From Actinomyces sp. (GTDB taxonomy: Bacteria; Actinomycetota; Actinomycetes; Actinomycetales; Actinomycetaceae): DNA of 63,248 nucleotides. Shown here piece after piece: positions 10,504 to 18,281 of this stretch; positions within the stretch are counted from its first letter, which is position 1, and each line of letters opens with the position of its first letter. The DNA lies in assembly GCF_029851875.1 (NCBI RefSeq), contig NZ_JARKVC010000029.1, positions 1 through 63,248 on the forward strand, given 5' to 3'. The notes under the pieces were generated by a model, which saw only the letters and a program-made list of their open reading frames with translations, was not told where the DNA came from and ran no database searches. The position numbers were made by a program, and so were the translations under genes.

Positions 10504-10540
10504 ATTACACACAAGACAGGGTCTTGCTGCAAGCCTTGCA
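10504..10540 (-). promoter_or_regulatory. Sugar operon promoter with two overlapping palindromes
   Basis: On the minus strand a -35-like TTGCAG (10532-10527) and a -10-like TGTAAT (10509-10504) are separated by 17 bp. The spacer contains CAAGACAGGGTCTTG (10512-10526), a 6-bp dyad with a 3-nt centre. TGCAAGCCTTGCA (10528-10540), a 6-bp dyad with a 1-nt centre, overlaps the -35. This is the arrangement expected for repressor operators. The regulator is unknown. Confidence 0.62.
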
Positions 10541-10734
10541 CGGACCTTTACAGAACTGTGACCCTGAGGTTCCGCCGTCTTCCCCACTATTCTGGGCAGA
10601 TCTCAACCCCGTGCAAGGTCTGTTACATCCGCCATATCACGGTGTTGCTGCGGTCGCGACAAGAAGGCGGAGGAGGAACGGCTCGCGGCGTCAGCTTCGA
10701 CGCCAGCCAGGAGCCACGTGCGGGCGTGCCCTTC

Positions 10735-10809
10735 CGTCGCTTCAGGCCCTGAACAGTCGGTTCCGCTGCAGGCAGCCATGGAACCGACTGTTCAGGGCCT
10801 GAAGCGACG
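10735..10809. repeat. Family A 75-bp palindrome, perfect copy
   Basis: The two 30-nt arms (10735-10764 and 10780-10809) are perfectly complementary, with a 15-nt loop GCTGCAGGCAGCCAT. The arm ends read CGTCGCTTCAGGCCC and, on the other side, GGGCCTGAAGCGACG. This is the best reference copy. It lies between the sugar-binding protein promoter and the fba terminators. The rest of 10389-10734 beyond the promoter contains no gene that I can support. Confidence 0.95.
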
Positions 10810-10831
10810 TCTCGAGGCCAGGCAGGCGCAG

Positions 10832-10877
10832 CAACGCCGTCGTCCCACCATCCGAAGACAGCGGGACGACGGCGTTG
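10832..10877. terminator. Hairpin between family A repeat and fba
   Basis: CAACGCCGTCGTCCC (10832-10846) is perfectly complementary to GGGACGACGGCGTTG (10863-10877). It is a second strong stem downstream of fba. Confidence 0.65.
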
Positions 10878-10934
10878 CGCACGCGCGGCACACCCGCCCC
10901 AGGACAGGCCTGGACCACAGCGCCGCGCTAGGCG

Positions 10935-10984
10935 GACAGATCGCGGCCGGTCGACGGCAGCGCCGCCGCCGGCCGCGATCTGTC
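10935..10984 (-). terminator. fba terminator hairpin
   Basis: GACAGATCGCGGCCGG (10935-10950) pairs perfectly with CCGGCCGCGATCTGTC (10969-10984). The stem begins right at the fba stop codon on the minus strand. Confidence 0.8.
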
Positions 10985-12040
10985 TCAGTGGTGCTTGGAG
11001 GCGGAGCCGACCGAGCCCAGACGCTCGCAGGCCTCGACGACACGGGCAGCCATACCCTTCTCAGCAGCCTTGCCCCACGCACGCGGGTCGTAGGCCTTCT
11101 TGTTGCCGACCTCGCCGTCGATCTTGAGGACGCCGTCGTAGCTCTTGAGCATGTGGTCCACGACCGGACGCGTGAAGGCGTACTGGGTGTCGGTGTCCAC
11201 GTTCATCTTGATGACACCGTTGCGCACAGCGGTGGCGATCTCCTCGGCGGTGGAGCCGGAGCCACCGTGCATGACCAGGTCGAAGGGAGACTTCTTGTCC
11301 CCGACCTTGGTCTGCAGACGGTCACCCAGGCGGCGGGCGACCTCGTCCTGGATCTCGCCCAGGAGCTCGGGACGCAGCTTGACGTGGCCGGGCTTGTAGG
11401 CGCCGTGGACGTTACCGAAGGTCAGAGCGGTGGTGTAACGACCGTTCTCTCCCAGGCCCAGGGCCTCAACAGCGGCCCACGCGTCGTCAGCGGTGGTGTA
11501 GAGGTTGGCGTTCTCCTCGCCCTTGATGCCGTCTTCCTCGCCACCAACAGCACCGATCTCGATCTCAAGGATGGTGCCCGCCTGCTTGGACAGGGCCAGC
11601 AGCTCCTTGGCGATGGCGATGTTGTCCTCGAGGGTCTCGGCGGAACCGTCCCACATGTGGGACTGGAAGGCGGTGGGCTCACCGCGCTTGGCCTGCTCAA
11701 CCTCGATCTCCAGCAGGGGGCGCAGCCACGGGTCGATCATGCCCTTGGGGCAGTGGTCGGTGTGCAGGGCGAAGGTGATCGGGTAGAGGCCCTCGATGGC
11801 GTAGGCATAGGCGGACATGGCCAGGGAGCCCTTGACCTTGTCGGCGCGGGAGGAGCCGGACCAGTAGGCGGCGCCACCGTTGGAGACCTGGACGATGCCG
11901 TCAGACTCGGCCTCGGCAAAACCCTGAAGGGCGGCGGAAAGAGTCTGCGACGAGGTGACGTTGATCGCGGGGATGGCGTAGCCGCCAGCCTTCGCGCGGT
12001 CGAGCATGTCGGCGTAGGACTCCGGGGTTGCAATGGCCAC
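10985..12040 (-). CDS. fba: Class II fructose-bisphosphate aldolase
   Basis: Glycolytic, zinc-dependent aldolase cleaving fructose 1,6-bisphosphate to DHAP and glyceraldehyde 3-phosphate. The 351-residue protein shows the class II signatures. The metal-binding LHTDHCPKG lies in the N-terminal third. EIEIGAVGGEEDG, FGNVHGAYKPG and VMHGGSGST follow. The start is GTG (GTG GCC ATT GCA) with CAGGAGG seven nt upstream. It has its own terminator hairpins. It is the next gene after the trmH-like gene on the same strand, with a 187-bp gap that probably contains its promoter. A fba-trmH neighbourhood recurs in other actinobacteria. Confidence 0.97.
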   Translation of the reverse strand: MAIATPESYADMLDRAKAGGYAIPAINVTSSQTLSAALQGFAEAESDGIVQVSNGGAAYWSGSSRADKVKGSLAMSAYAYAIEGLYPITFALHTDHCPKGMIDPWLRPLLEIEVEQAKRGEPTAFQSHMWDGSAETLEDNIAIAKELLALSKQAGTILEIEIGAVGGEEDGIKGEENANLYTTADDAWAAVEALGLGENGRYTTALTFGNVHGAYKPGHVKLRPELLGEIQDEVARRLGDRLQTKVGDKKSPFDLVMHGGSGSTAEEIATAVRNGVIKMNVDTDTQYAFTRPVVDHMLKSYDGVLKIDGEVGNKKAYDPRAWGKAAEKGMAARVVEACERLGSVGSASKHH

Positions 12041-12227
12041 TGGATGCCTCCTGAGTATTCAAAGTGCAGTGGTGCAGTGCTGATTGTCCCACGAATCACG
12101 GCCAGCGGAAACCGGCTGAACGTCCTGGACCTCTCATCACGGCCGACGGCGGCCCTCCACCCGGCCCACACCTCACCTGACGGCCCAGCCCGACGGCGTG
12201 GCTCCTGCCCGCTCGACGCCCTCTGCC

Positions 12228-12980
12228 TCAGTCCGGCGCGGGCCCTGCGTGCTGAAGGACCCAGGTGTGCATGGCGATCGCCGCTGCTGCCGCCACGTTG
12301 ATAGAGCGGGTCGACCCGTACTGCCCGATCCTCAGTAGCCGCGTGCAGCCAGCGCTCAGCTCCTCGCTGATGCCCTCACCCTCCGAGCCGAAGACGAGCA
12401 GGCAGCGCTCCGGCAGCTCCACACGCTCGATCTGGAGCGAGCCGGGTCCGTTGTCGATCGCGACCGGCTCGTAGCCAGCCTCCGCGGCCCACGCCAGCAG
12501 CCCGGAGGGCTCAGGGTGGTGGCGCACGTCAAGATAGCGGTTGGTGACCATGGCGCCGCGCTTGTTCCACCGGCGTCGGCCCACCACGTGCACCGCGCCG
12601 ACGTTGAAGGCGTTCGCCGTGCGCACGATCGAGCCGATATTGAGGTCCTGCGTGACATTCTCAATCGCCACGTGCAGCCCGTGGGCGCGCAGAGCCAGGT
12701 CCGCCCGCACCGCCTCCACGCTCCAGTAGCGGTAGCGGTCGACGACGTTGCGCCGGTCGCCGTCGCGCAGGAGCTCGCGGTCGTAACGGGGGTCCGTCGG
12801 CCAGGCGGCCTCTCCCCCGGGCCACGGGCCGACGCCGACCTCCCGGACGTCCGCCGGACGGTCCTGCTCAGGAGGGAGCCCGACCCAGTAGTCGGCAGCG
12901 TCCGTTCCCACCTGCCCACCGCGCAGTCCGCGACCGGCCGAGGAGGAAACGCTGCGGCCCCGACTTTCCTCGCCGCTCAC
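12228..12980 (-). CDS. SpoU/TrmH-family RNA 2'-O-methyltransferase
   Basis: SAM-dependent ribose methylation of tRNA or rRNA. The 250-residue protein has a basic, poorly conserved N-terminal region. A SPOUT domain follows with the three family motifs: NIGSIVRTANAF, LLVFGSEGEGISEEL and IGQYGSTRSINVAAAAAIAM. The exact target (tRNA Gm18-like or rRNA) cannot be decided from the motifs. The start is GTG overlapping the stop of the lemA-like gene (GTGA). It is therefore the last gene of a tightly coupled run that begins with the XRE-ImmA-PIN cassette. Confidence 0.92.
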   Translation of the reverse strand: MSGEESRGRSVSSSAGRGLRGGQVGTDAADYWVGLPPEQDRPADVREVGVGPWPGGEAAWPTDPRYDRELLRDGDRRNVVDRYRYWSVEAVRADLALRAHGLHVAIENVTQDLNIGSIVRTANAFNVGAVHVVGRRRWNKRGAMVTNRYLDVRHHPEPSGLLAWAAEAGYEPVAIDNGPGSLQIERVELPERCLLVFGSEGEGISEELSAGCTRLLRIGQYGSTRSINVAAAAAIAMHTWVLQHAGPAPD

Positions 12981-13555
12981 AGGACGTCAACCGCGTGCAG
13001 CGTGCCCGGGTGCTCAGGCGTGAAGACCTGGGCAGGTTGACGCTCCAGGCGACGGTTCCACAGGACGTTGAAGGGGCTGGCCACGAGCCTGTTGTACCCC
13101 ATCGCCAGCTCGCTGTAACGCCGCCCCACGGCCTCCACCTCCTCCCAGGCGGCTGCGTACTCGGCCACCGCACCGGCGAGAGGCTCACGATCAGGCGCGG
13201 CGACGTCGTCGTCCGCAGGTCCCAGGCAGGAGAGGACGACGTCCATCGCCTCGTGCAGGTTCATCTCCCGGCGCGCACGCTGGGAGGGTGTGCCGGTCAT
13301 GGTCGCGACGGCAACGGCGGACTCGGCGCGCTCGCGGTCGCCGTCGGTCAGCAGGCTGCGCACGTCCGTCTGACGCACGAGGTCCTCCGCGGCGCGGTGG
13401 TGACGGATGAGGACCGCCTCCAGGCCGCGCCAGAACTGGTCGATCATCTCCCCGGCCGCGTACAGCCTGCGGCCATGGCGCCACACGAGGCCGAGGAAGC
13501 CCGCAGCGATCAGAAGAAGTAAGCAGACAAGCAGGTCTGGAGCCGGTGACCTCAT
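12977..13555 (-). CDS. LemA-like membrane protein
   Basis: The 192-residue protein has one N-terminal membrane helix (DLLVCLLLLIAAGFLGLVW) and a helical cytosolic or extracytoplasmic domain. The ending YSELAMGYNRLVASPFNVLW resembles the YN..V..FPSN signature of LemA proteins. The EAVLIRHHRAAEDLV segment resembles the LemA first helix. It is divergent, so family membership is probable rather than certain, and its function is unknown. Its ATG overlaps the stop of the PIN gene (ATGA) and its stop overlaps the trmH-like start. GGGAGG precedes the ATG. Confidence 0.7.
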   Translation of the reverse strand: MRSPAPDLLVCLLLLIAAGFLGLVWRHGRRLYAAGEMIDQFWRGLEAVLIRHHRAAEDLVRQTDVRSLLTDGDRERAESAVAVATMTGTPSQRARREMNLHEAMDVVLSCLGPADDDVAAPDREPLAGAVAEYAAAWEEVEAVGRRYSELAMGYNRLVASPFNVLWNRRLERQPAQVFTPEHPGTLHAVDVL

Positions 13556-14145
13556 GCATCCTCCCTTGCTCGAGTCGCCCGGCGCATGAGCCCGTTGACC
13601 AAGCGGTCATAGCCGCAGCGGTCAGCCGGCCGGACGTGCCTACCCTCATCACGGAGCACCTGAAGGCAGTCGTACACCTCGCCACGCGTCATCCACCGCG
13701 CCGCCTCAAAGTAAGCCAGCAGATCAACAGTGCCCAGGCAGCGGTCGATCGAGGTCTCCGCCTCAGCAAACTGTCGCGCCTGGCGATCATCTGTGAGGAA
13801 GATAGCCCCTTCATACTCCTCGCGTCGTCGGATGAGCACGATCGTCTCGGCTTCACCCAGGTTCTTCGTCCGGGCCTCGCCGGGAGCCCGCATTCTCACG
13901 GCAAGGTCCTGAATCTCCACGTGATCGCCGCGGTCTGGGAAAACCGGCCGGCCGCACACGCGCCTAACCGCTTCGTCCATGCCATCAAGCTGGAGCACGT
14001 CCCGACTCACGCACCACTCACGCTCAATCGACGCACACCATCGCCCCTGCTGCTGGACGAACCGCTCCAGCAGCCCCACACGCTCAAGAAGCGCCATATT
14101 GATCAGGACAGTGTTGTCGGGAAAGAAGAACGGGCGAGCGACCAC
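13552..14145 (-). CDS. PIN-domain nuclease (putative toxin) of XRE-ImmA cassette
   Basis: The 197-residue protein carries the PIN-fold pattern: FPDNTVLIN with Asp10, an acidic GEAE at about 97-100, FLTDD at about 117-120, and TVDLLAYF at about 139-146. These supply the usual metal-binding acidic positions of a single-stranded RNase. It is longer than typical VapC toxins (about 130 residues), with a C-terminal helical extension. Translation starts at GTG two nt after the stop of the ImmA-like gene with no clear ribosome-binding site, so coupling is likely. Its stop overlaps the lemA-like start. A toxin role is inferred from the domain and the XRE/ImmA context. Confidence 0.78.
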   Translation of the reverse strand: MVARPFFFPDNTVLINMALLERVGLLERFVQQQGRWCASIEREWCVSRDVLQLDGMDEAVRRVCGRPVFPDRGDHVEIQDLAVRMRAPGEARTKNLGEAETIVLIRRREEYEGAIFLTDDRQARQFAEAETSIDRCLGTVDLLAYFEAARWMTRGEVYDCLQVLRDEGRHVRPADRCGYDRLVNGLMRRATRAREDA

Positions 14146-14147
14146 GG

Positions 14148-14879
14148 TTACACGAGCCCGTCGAGAAGATCGGCACTCAGGTCAGGAGCGGGCTCCGCCA
14201 GATCCTCGTCCTCCTGCGGAACGCCCAGAGCCCAGGCGAGGGACGCATGGGGAGCCTTACCAGCATCGACAGCCTCCCGCAGGTCGGTCAGGAGCCGCTG
14301 AGGGAAACGTCTAGCAGCCGTCGCAGTGATGCGAGCCGTGACCTCGGCCTGACTGACAGTGTCCGGCGACAATGAGGCTTTCACCAGGGCAGGCGTGGAC
14401 ATCGCCAGAGCCTGCGCTGCGGCCTCTCCCAGCGGGCGACGCAGGAAACGTAGACGTGAGCGCAGAGCCGCAGTCGACACCCCCAGCTGCCAGACTCGAC
14501 GAGCCACCGTCTCTGCCCCCACCTCCTGCCAGTCCCAGGCACGCATCTGCTCGGCCGGCATGAGCAGCTCAGCAGCGAAAGCATTGGCACCGTTCTCCTC
14601 AGACTGCGGATCGCCATCGCCGTCCGGCAGCTTCCCGGTCAGCAGGTGCCCCAGCTCGTGCGCCAGGGTGAAGTGGCTACGAAACCACTTCTCAGTCGCC
14701 CCGAGAATGACGACGTCACGGTCGGCAATACGGCATGAGTAGCCATCACCATCAAGGGGAACGACGATGACGTCGATGCCGAGACGTTCCTCGACGCGGT
14801 CGACAAAGTGCGTGATGAAGTCCTCCCCCAGGCACGCACGAGTCTCTTGCGGTGTCAGTGCCACCGTCGCACCACTCAT
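14148..14879 (-). CDS. ImmA/IrrE-family metallopeptidase
   Basis: The 243-residue protein has a zinc-metallopeptidase motif HELGH at 74-78 within SHFTLAHELGHLLTG. NGANAFAAELLMP follows, which supplies the downstream glutamate. Both are typical of COG2856 (ImmA/IrrE). Members of this family act with XRE repressors, often cleaving or inactivating them under stress. Its ATG overlaps the xre stop (ATGA). The C-terminal half resembles no domain I recognise and may sense the signal or bind the PIN partner. Confidence 0.88.
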   Translation of the reverse strand: MSGATVALTPQETRACLGEDFITHFVDRVEERLGIDVIVVPLDGDGYSCRIADRDVVILGATEKWFRSHFTLAHELGHLLTGKLPDGDGDPQSEENGANAFAAELLMPAEQMRAWDWQEVGAETVARRVWQLGVSTAALRSRLRFLRRPLGEAAAQALAMSTPALVKASLSPDTVSQAEVTARITATAARRFPQRLLTDLREAVDAGKAPHASLAWALGVPQEDEDLAEPAPDLSADLLDGLV

Positions 14880-15211
14880 ACCGACTGCGCCTGCCGGTAC
14901 AGCAGCTCGACAGCCTCCAAAGTCCTACGATCCTTCTCCGGGCTGCAGGAGTAGGAACGCGTCAGCACGTCGAACTCGTGCCTCGCCGCCAGACGTACAG
15001 CGAAAGGGTCAGCCTCCCCTGTCACCAGCCAGTGCATCGACACGCCAAGCTCATCCGCGATCTCAGCAACTTCAAGTGCGGACAACCCTCGCGTCCCAGA
15101 TATCGCCTTCGAGAGAGCGGACTCGCTCATCCCGACGGATGAGGCCAGTCCTGCCTGTGAGAGCCCCCGCTCACGCAGCCTCTGCCGGATACGTGTTCCC
15201 ATACTGTCCAC
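14876..15211 (-). CDS. XRE-family transcriptional regulator
   Basis: The 111-residue protein has an N-terminal helix-turn-helix (about residues 17-39, LSQAGLASSVGMSESALSKA) and a helical C-terminus. It is the first gene of the XRE-ImmA-PIN-lemA-trmH run. The start is GTG at 15211; an internal ATG at 15202 is possible. A TACACT -10-like hexamer ends 6 nt before the GTG, implying a leaderless mRNA. A perfect 8-bp dyad overlaps the expected -35 region, which fits autorepression. It likely represses the cassette until the ImmA-like protease relieves it. Confidence 0.9.
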   Translation of the reverse strand: MDSMGTRIRQRLRERGLSQAGLASSVGMSESALSKAISGTRGLSALEVAEIADELGVSMHWLVTGEADPFAVRLAARHEFDVLTRSYSCSPEKDRRTLEAVELLYRQAQSV

Positions 15212-15217
15212 AGCACA

Positions 15218-15248
15218 AGTGTAGACAGATCTTTCGAATATCGAAAGA
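15218..15248 (-). promoter_or_regulatory. xre promoter with operator dyad
   Basis: TCTTTCGA (15230-15237), a 3-nt centre ATA and TCGAAAGA (15241-15248) form a perfect inverted repeat. On the minus strand the -10-like TACACT lies at 15223-15218, and the -35 position falls inside the dyad. The predicted transcript starts at or next to the GTG codon at 15211. Confidence 0.7.
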
Positions 15249-15467
15249 CGATGTCAGGAGAGCCCTACCACCGCCAACTCGTTACCAAGCCGCTTGACAC
15301 CGTGGCAACGAACTCGACAAGCATCAGCGCCGGGCCGACGAAGGACGCGGACCGCGTCAGACCTGATGAATGCCCAGGTGGACAAGAGACGCGATCCTCA
15401 GATTCTCAACGCAGGCCAGGCCTCAGGATCGACACGACCAGCACGACCACGCCCCGGGCACCGGCTC

Positions 15468-16037
15468 TCAGCGCAGGCCCAGGTCGTCCAGGTCGAGCGC
15501 GGCGTGATAGGGAAGACCGGCAGCCTCGATGCGTTCGCGGGCGCCCGTGTCACGGTCGACGATGACGGCGACCGCGCGCACCTTCGCGCCAGCCTCGCGC
15601 AGGGCCTCGACCGCCTCCAGCGGCGAGCCGCCGGTGGTCGAGGTGTCCTCCAGGACGACGACGTCGCGCCCCTCGACCTCCGGCCCCTCGATGCGGCGCT
15701 TCATGCCGTGGTCCTTGGCCGCCTTGCGGACCACGAAGGCGTCCAGGTCAAGCCCGCGCGAGGCGGCGGCGTGGAGCATCGCGGTGGCCACTGGGTCAGC
15801 GCCCATGGTCAGGCCGCCGACGGCCGCGATCTCGTCAGTACCCAAGCCGGCCTCCTCGAGCATGTCGAGCATGACGTGGCCGATGAGGGGGGCCGCCTCG
15901 TGGTGGAGGGTGGCACGGCGCATGTCCACGTAGAAGTCCGACTCCAGGCCGGAGGCGAGAGTGACTTTGCCTCGCACCACGGCGAGGTCGTTGACGAGCT
16001 GGGCCAGGCGGGCGCGGTGAGAGTCGTTGGCGATCAC
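15468..16037 (-). CDS. pyrE: Orotate phosphoribosyltransferase
   Basis: Converts orotate + PRPP to OMP in pyrimidine synthesis. The 189-residue protein has the type I PRTase PRPP motif VVVLEDTSTTGGSP (about 126-139) and the catalytic flexible-loop segment RKAAKDHG (104-111). Length is normal. The start is GTG at 16037, with a -10-like TACCCT ending 6 nt upstream. It lies upstream of the XRE cassette on the same strand with a 256-bp gap. In other actinobacteria I recall pyrE close to a trmH-like gene and fba, so the cassette seems to interrupt an older neighbourhood. Confidence 0.95.
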   Translation of the reverse strand: MIANDSHRARLAQLVNDLAVVRGKVTLASGLESDFYVDMRRATLHHEAAPLIGHVMLDMLEEAGLGTDEIAAVGGLTMGADPVATAMLHAAASRGLDLDAFVVRKAAKDHGMKRRIEGPEVEGRDVVVLEDTSTTGGSPLEAVEALREAGAKVRAVAVIVDRDTGARERIEAAGLPYHAALDLDDLGLR

Positions 16038-16372
16038 GCTCTAAGGGTAGGCGACGACGACGGTCGCCTCAGACCGGCGGCACAGGCGTGGGACACAGTA
16101 TGCCGGCAGCCAGCCGGGCGTCGATCTGCCCTTCGGCCGGCCGGTTCAGGCCAGCGCGGCAACGGCGGGAAGCTCACCGACAGTGGTGACGGAGTTGTTC
16201 TGCAGCGTGATCGAAGCCGCAGACTCATCATCTCATTCAATAAGTATCGGCACCAGCCATCTCAGTAGCTTCTCTGCCTTGCTGGCCGCGGCAGGGGCGC
16301 CGCGCCCAATGCCGCTGCGCCGGCCGAGTACGCCACACGGGCCGCCGAGCCATGCGACCTCACCGGCCGCCG
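16038..16372. other. Intergenic region, no gene seen
   Basis: The stretch between pyrE and the serine hydrolase contains only the pyrE -10-like element (16044-16049). I see no supported ORF, repeat or strong terminator hairpin. An AT-richer patch near 16190-16270 is unexplained. Confidence 0.45.
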
Positions 16373-17296
16373 TCACAGCACCAGCAGCTGGTCGTTGAGC
16401 GCGGGCCACGCCGCCACATGCGTGCGTCCAAAGGGCCGAGCCCCCAGGAACACGGCCTGCCGCCCAGCCACCGGGTCCACCCAGATCAAGGAGCCGGCCT
16501 GACCGAAGTGCCCAAAGGTCTGTGGGCTGTTGCTCGCCCCCGTCCAGTGCGGGTGCTTGGCCCCGCGGATCTCCACACCGAGACCAAAGTCGTTAGGCGA
16601 CTGCCGCCCGTACCCCGGCAGCACGCCGTCGAGCCCGGGGAAGACGACGGCGCAGGCCTGCCGTGCCAGCGACGGCGAGACGAGGGTGGGCGCCGCCAGC
16701 TCGCGGGCGAAGAGCGACAGGTCCTCGGCACTGCCCTGGCCGGAGTAGGCCGGCGAGCCCGGCACGCTCACGCTCGCCATTCCCAGCGGCTCCAGCACCG
16801 TGGTCTCCACCCACTCCTCCAGCGGCACGCCAGTGGCCTCCACGAGACGCTGCCCCAGGATCTCGATACCGCGGTTGGAGTAGACACGTCGGCGTGCCGG
16901 CGGGGCCAGCACGGCGTCGGAATCGAAGGCGACGCCCGAGGAGTGCGACAGCAGGTGGCGGATCGTCGCGCCTGGCAGCACCACCCGGCGGCCAGTGCCC
17001 GCCCCGTCGCCAGAGCCGCCGTCGCCTGCCCGGCCCCCGACAGCCACGCCGTCGTCACCGCCGCTGGTCGGCGTGGCAGGATCGTCCAGGCTCAGCAGCC
17101 CGCGGTCGACCGCTACCAGGGCGCTCCAGGCGACGATCGGCTTGGTGACGGAGGCGAAGGGGAAGACCTCGTCGGTCTCCCCAGCCTCGGCCAGCACCTG
17201 CCCGCCGCCGGAGAGCACCAGGCCCACCGGGAAGTCGAAGGCCTCCAGCGCGGGCAGAGACCGGCCGTCGTGCGTGGTCGAGACAGTCACTGACAC
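16373..17296 (-). CDS. Serine hydrolase, beta-lactamase class C family
   Basis: The 307-residue protein has the three active-site motifs of the penicillin-binding / class C fold: SVTK (49-52), YSN (139-141) and HFGQAG (263-268). There is no signal peptide, so it is probably cytosolic, with an esterase or peptidase-like activity rather than a resistance beta-lactamase. A Gly/Asp-rich low-complexity insertion (about 76-104) separates the first two motifs and is unlikely to be structured. It starts 9 nt after the nitroreductase stop, so the two form a probable operon driven from 18103. Confidence 0.87.
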   Translation of the reverse strand: MSVTVSTTHDGRSLPALEAFDFPVGLVLSGGGQVLAEAGETDEVFPFASVTKPIVAWSALVAVDRGLLSLDDPATPTSGGDDGVAVGGRAGDGGSGDGAGTGRRVVLPGATIRHLLSHSSGVAFDSDAVLAPPARRRVYSNRGIEILGQRLVEATGVPLEEWVETTVLEPLGMASVSVPGSPAYSGQGSAEDLSLFARELAAPTLVSPSLARQACAVVFPGLDGVLPGYGRQSPNDFGLGVEIRGAKHPHWTGASNSPQTFGHFGQAGSLIWVDPVAGRQAVFLGARPFGRTHVAAWPALNDQLLVL

Positions 17297-17305
17297 GCTT
17301 CCGGG

Positions 17306-18103
17306 CTAGTCGAGGCAGAGCCTCTGCTCGTGGAGGACCTCAGCCACCGGGAAGGTTGAGGAGCCGCCCTTGCCCAGGGCACGCGCGATCTGAGTGCTGA
17401 AGGAGTCAAGGCGGCGGCCGGTGTCGCGCATGTCGTAGTACTGCTCGACAGCGTCGTCATAGGTCGCGAGCGCCTCCTCGTGCGCCTCCAGGTCCGGGTA
17501 GGAGTTGGTGCCCACGGTGATCTCGCGCGGCAGACGCGGCTTGAACTGCGGATCCTGGTCGGGGTGGCCGACGAGGAGACCGAGCAGCGGGTAGGTACGC
17601 TCGGGCAGAGCGAGGGCAGCGATGACGCGACGCGGGTCGGCGCCGATCGAGCCGAGGTAGGTGGTGCCCAGCCCCAGCGACTCCGCGGCAACGACGACGT
17701 TCTGCGCCGCGATGACCACGTCCTCCACACCCTGGAGGAACAAGGTGGTGCGCTCCAGCGGCTCCAGGGACGCGCCGGCACGCTCACGCAGGACCGCGTT
17801 GCGGTGCAGGTCGACAACGAGGACCAGCAGCTCGCCGTTGGTCCCGCCCACGTAGGGCTGGCCGGAGACCTCGCGCAGCTCCTCGCGCAGAGCCGGGTCA
17901 GTGACGCGGATGATGGTCACCTGCTGCTGGAAGGACGAGGTGGCCGAGTGGCGAGCGACCTCCAGCAGAGTCTCCATGACCTCGGCGCTGACCGGCTCGT
18001 CGGTGTAGGCGCGGATTGTGCGGTGGGCGAGCTGGGCGCGGATCGTGCTGTTGAGGAGCGGAGCCTCAGGGGCGGTGCGCAGTGCAGGTGCGGCGTCAGT
18101 CAT
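17306..18103 (-). CDS. Nitroreductase-family flavoprotein (NfsA-like)
   Basis: FMN-dependent NAD(P)H oxidoreductase of 265 residues. The N-terminal RTIRAYTDEPVSAEVMETLLEVARHSATSSFQQQ is the usual FMN-phosphate-binding start of the family. A GLGTTYLGSIGADPRRV segment and the C-terminal extension are typical of oxygen-insensitive NADPH nitroreductases. The physiological substrate is unknown. A TAGGCT hexamer lies 6 nt before the ATG, so the operon with the serine hydrolase is probably leaderless. Confidence 0.9.
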   Translation of the reverse strand: MTDAAPALRTAPEAPLLNSTIRAQLAHRTIRAYTDEPVSAEVMETLLEVARHSATSSFQQQVTIIRVTDPALREELREVSGQPYVGGTNGELLVLVVDLHRNAVLRERAGASLEPLERTTLFLQGVEDVVIAAQNVVVAAESLGLGTTYLGSIGADPRRVIAALALPERTYPLLGLLVGHPDQDPQFKPRLPREITVGTNSYPDLEAHEEALATYDDAVEQYYDMRDTGRRLDSFSTQIARALGKGGSSTFPVAEVLHEQRLCLD

Positions 18104-18109
18104 GAGGCG

Positions 18110-18115
18110 AGCCTA
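18110..18115 (-). promoter_or_regulatory. -10-like TAGGCT, leaderless start of nitroreductase
   Basis: TAGGCT on the minus strand is followed by a 6-nt gap and then the ATG at 18103. Confidence 0.55.
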
Positions 18116-18134
18116 ACGCCGGGCGCCGCTGTGT

Positions 18135-18250
18135 CGACCAACCACCTGTTCCTCCATCGACCACCTATGTGTCGGCCGACCACTGGATTCGCGCATCTGC
18201 AGTGGTCGGTGGAGGCATGGGCGGTCCGTCAGCACATAGACGGTCGTTGG
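18135..18250. repeat. Family B nested-hairpin repeat
   Basis: The inner stem is GACCACTG (18178-18185) with CAGTGGTC (18200-18207). The outer arms are CGACCACCTATGTG near 18158-18171 and CACATAGACGGTCG at 18233-18246. A further CCAACCACC/GGTCGTTGG pair lies at the edges. Inner core and outer right arm match the copy at 1-73. The element sits between two divergent genes, so it is not an ordinary terminator. Confidence 0.7.
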
Positions 18251-18268
18251 GGCGAGCCCCGGCCCGGC

Positions 18269-18274
18269 TAGCAT
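18269..18274 (+). promoter_or_regulatory. -10-like TAGCAT, leaderless start of exonuclease
   Basis: TAGCAT is followed by a 7-nt gap and then ATG at 18282. It decides for the second of two nearby ATG codons (18273 and 18282). Confidence 0.5.
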
Positions 18275-18281
18275 GTCCGCG

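Noticed and set aside
15294..16268. Long open frame on the + strand over pyrE
   Set aside because: Shadow of pyrE; translation is low complexity and has no family features.
16183..16398. Small + strand ORF downstream of pyrE
   Set aside because: No ribosome-binding site, no recognisable family, and it overlaps the end of the serine hydrolase gene.
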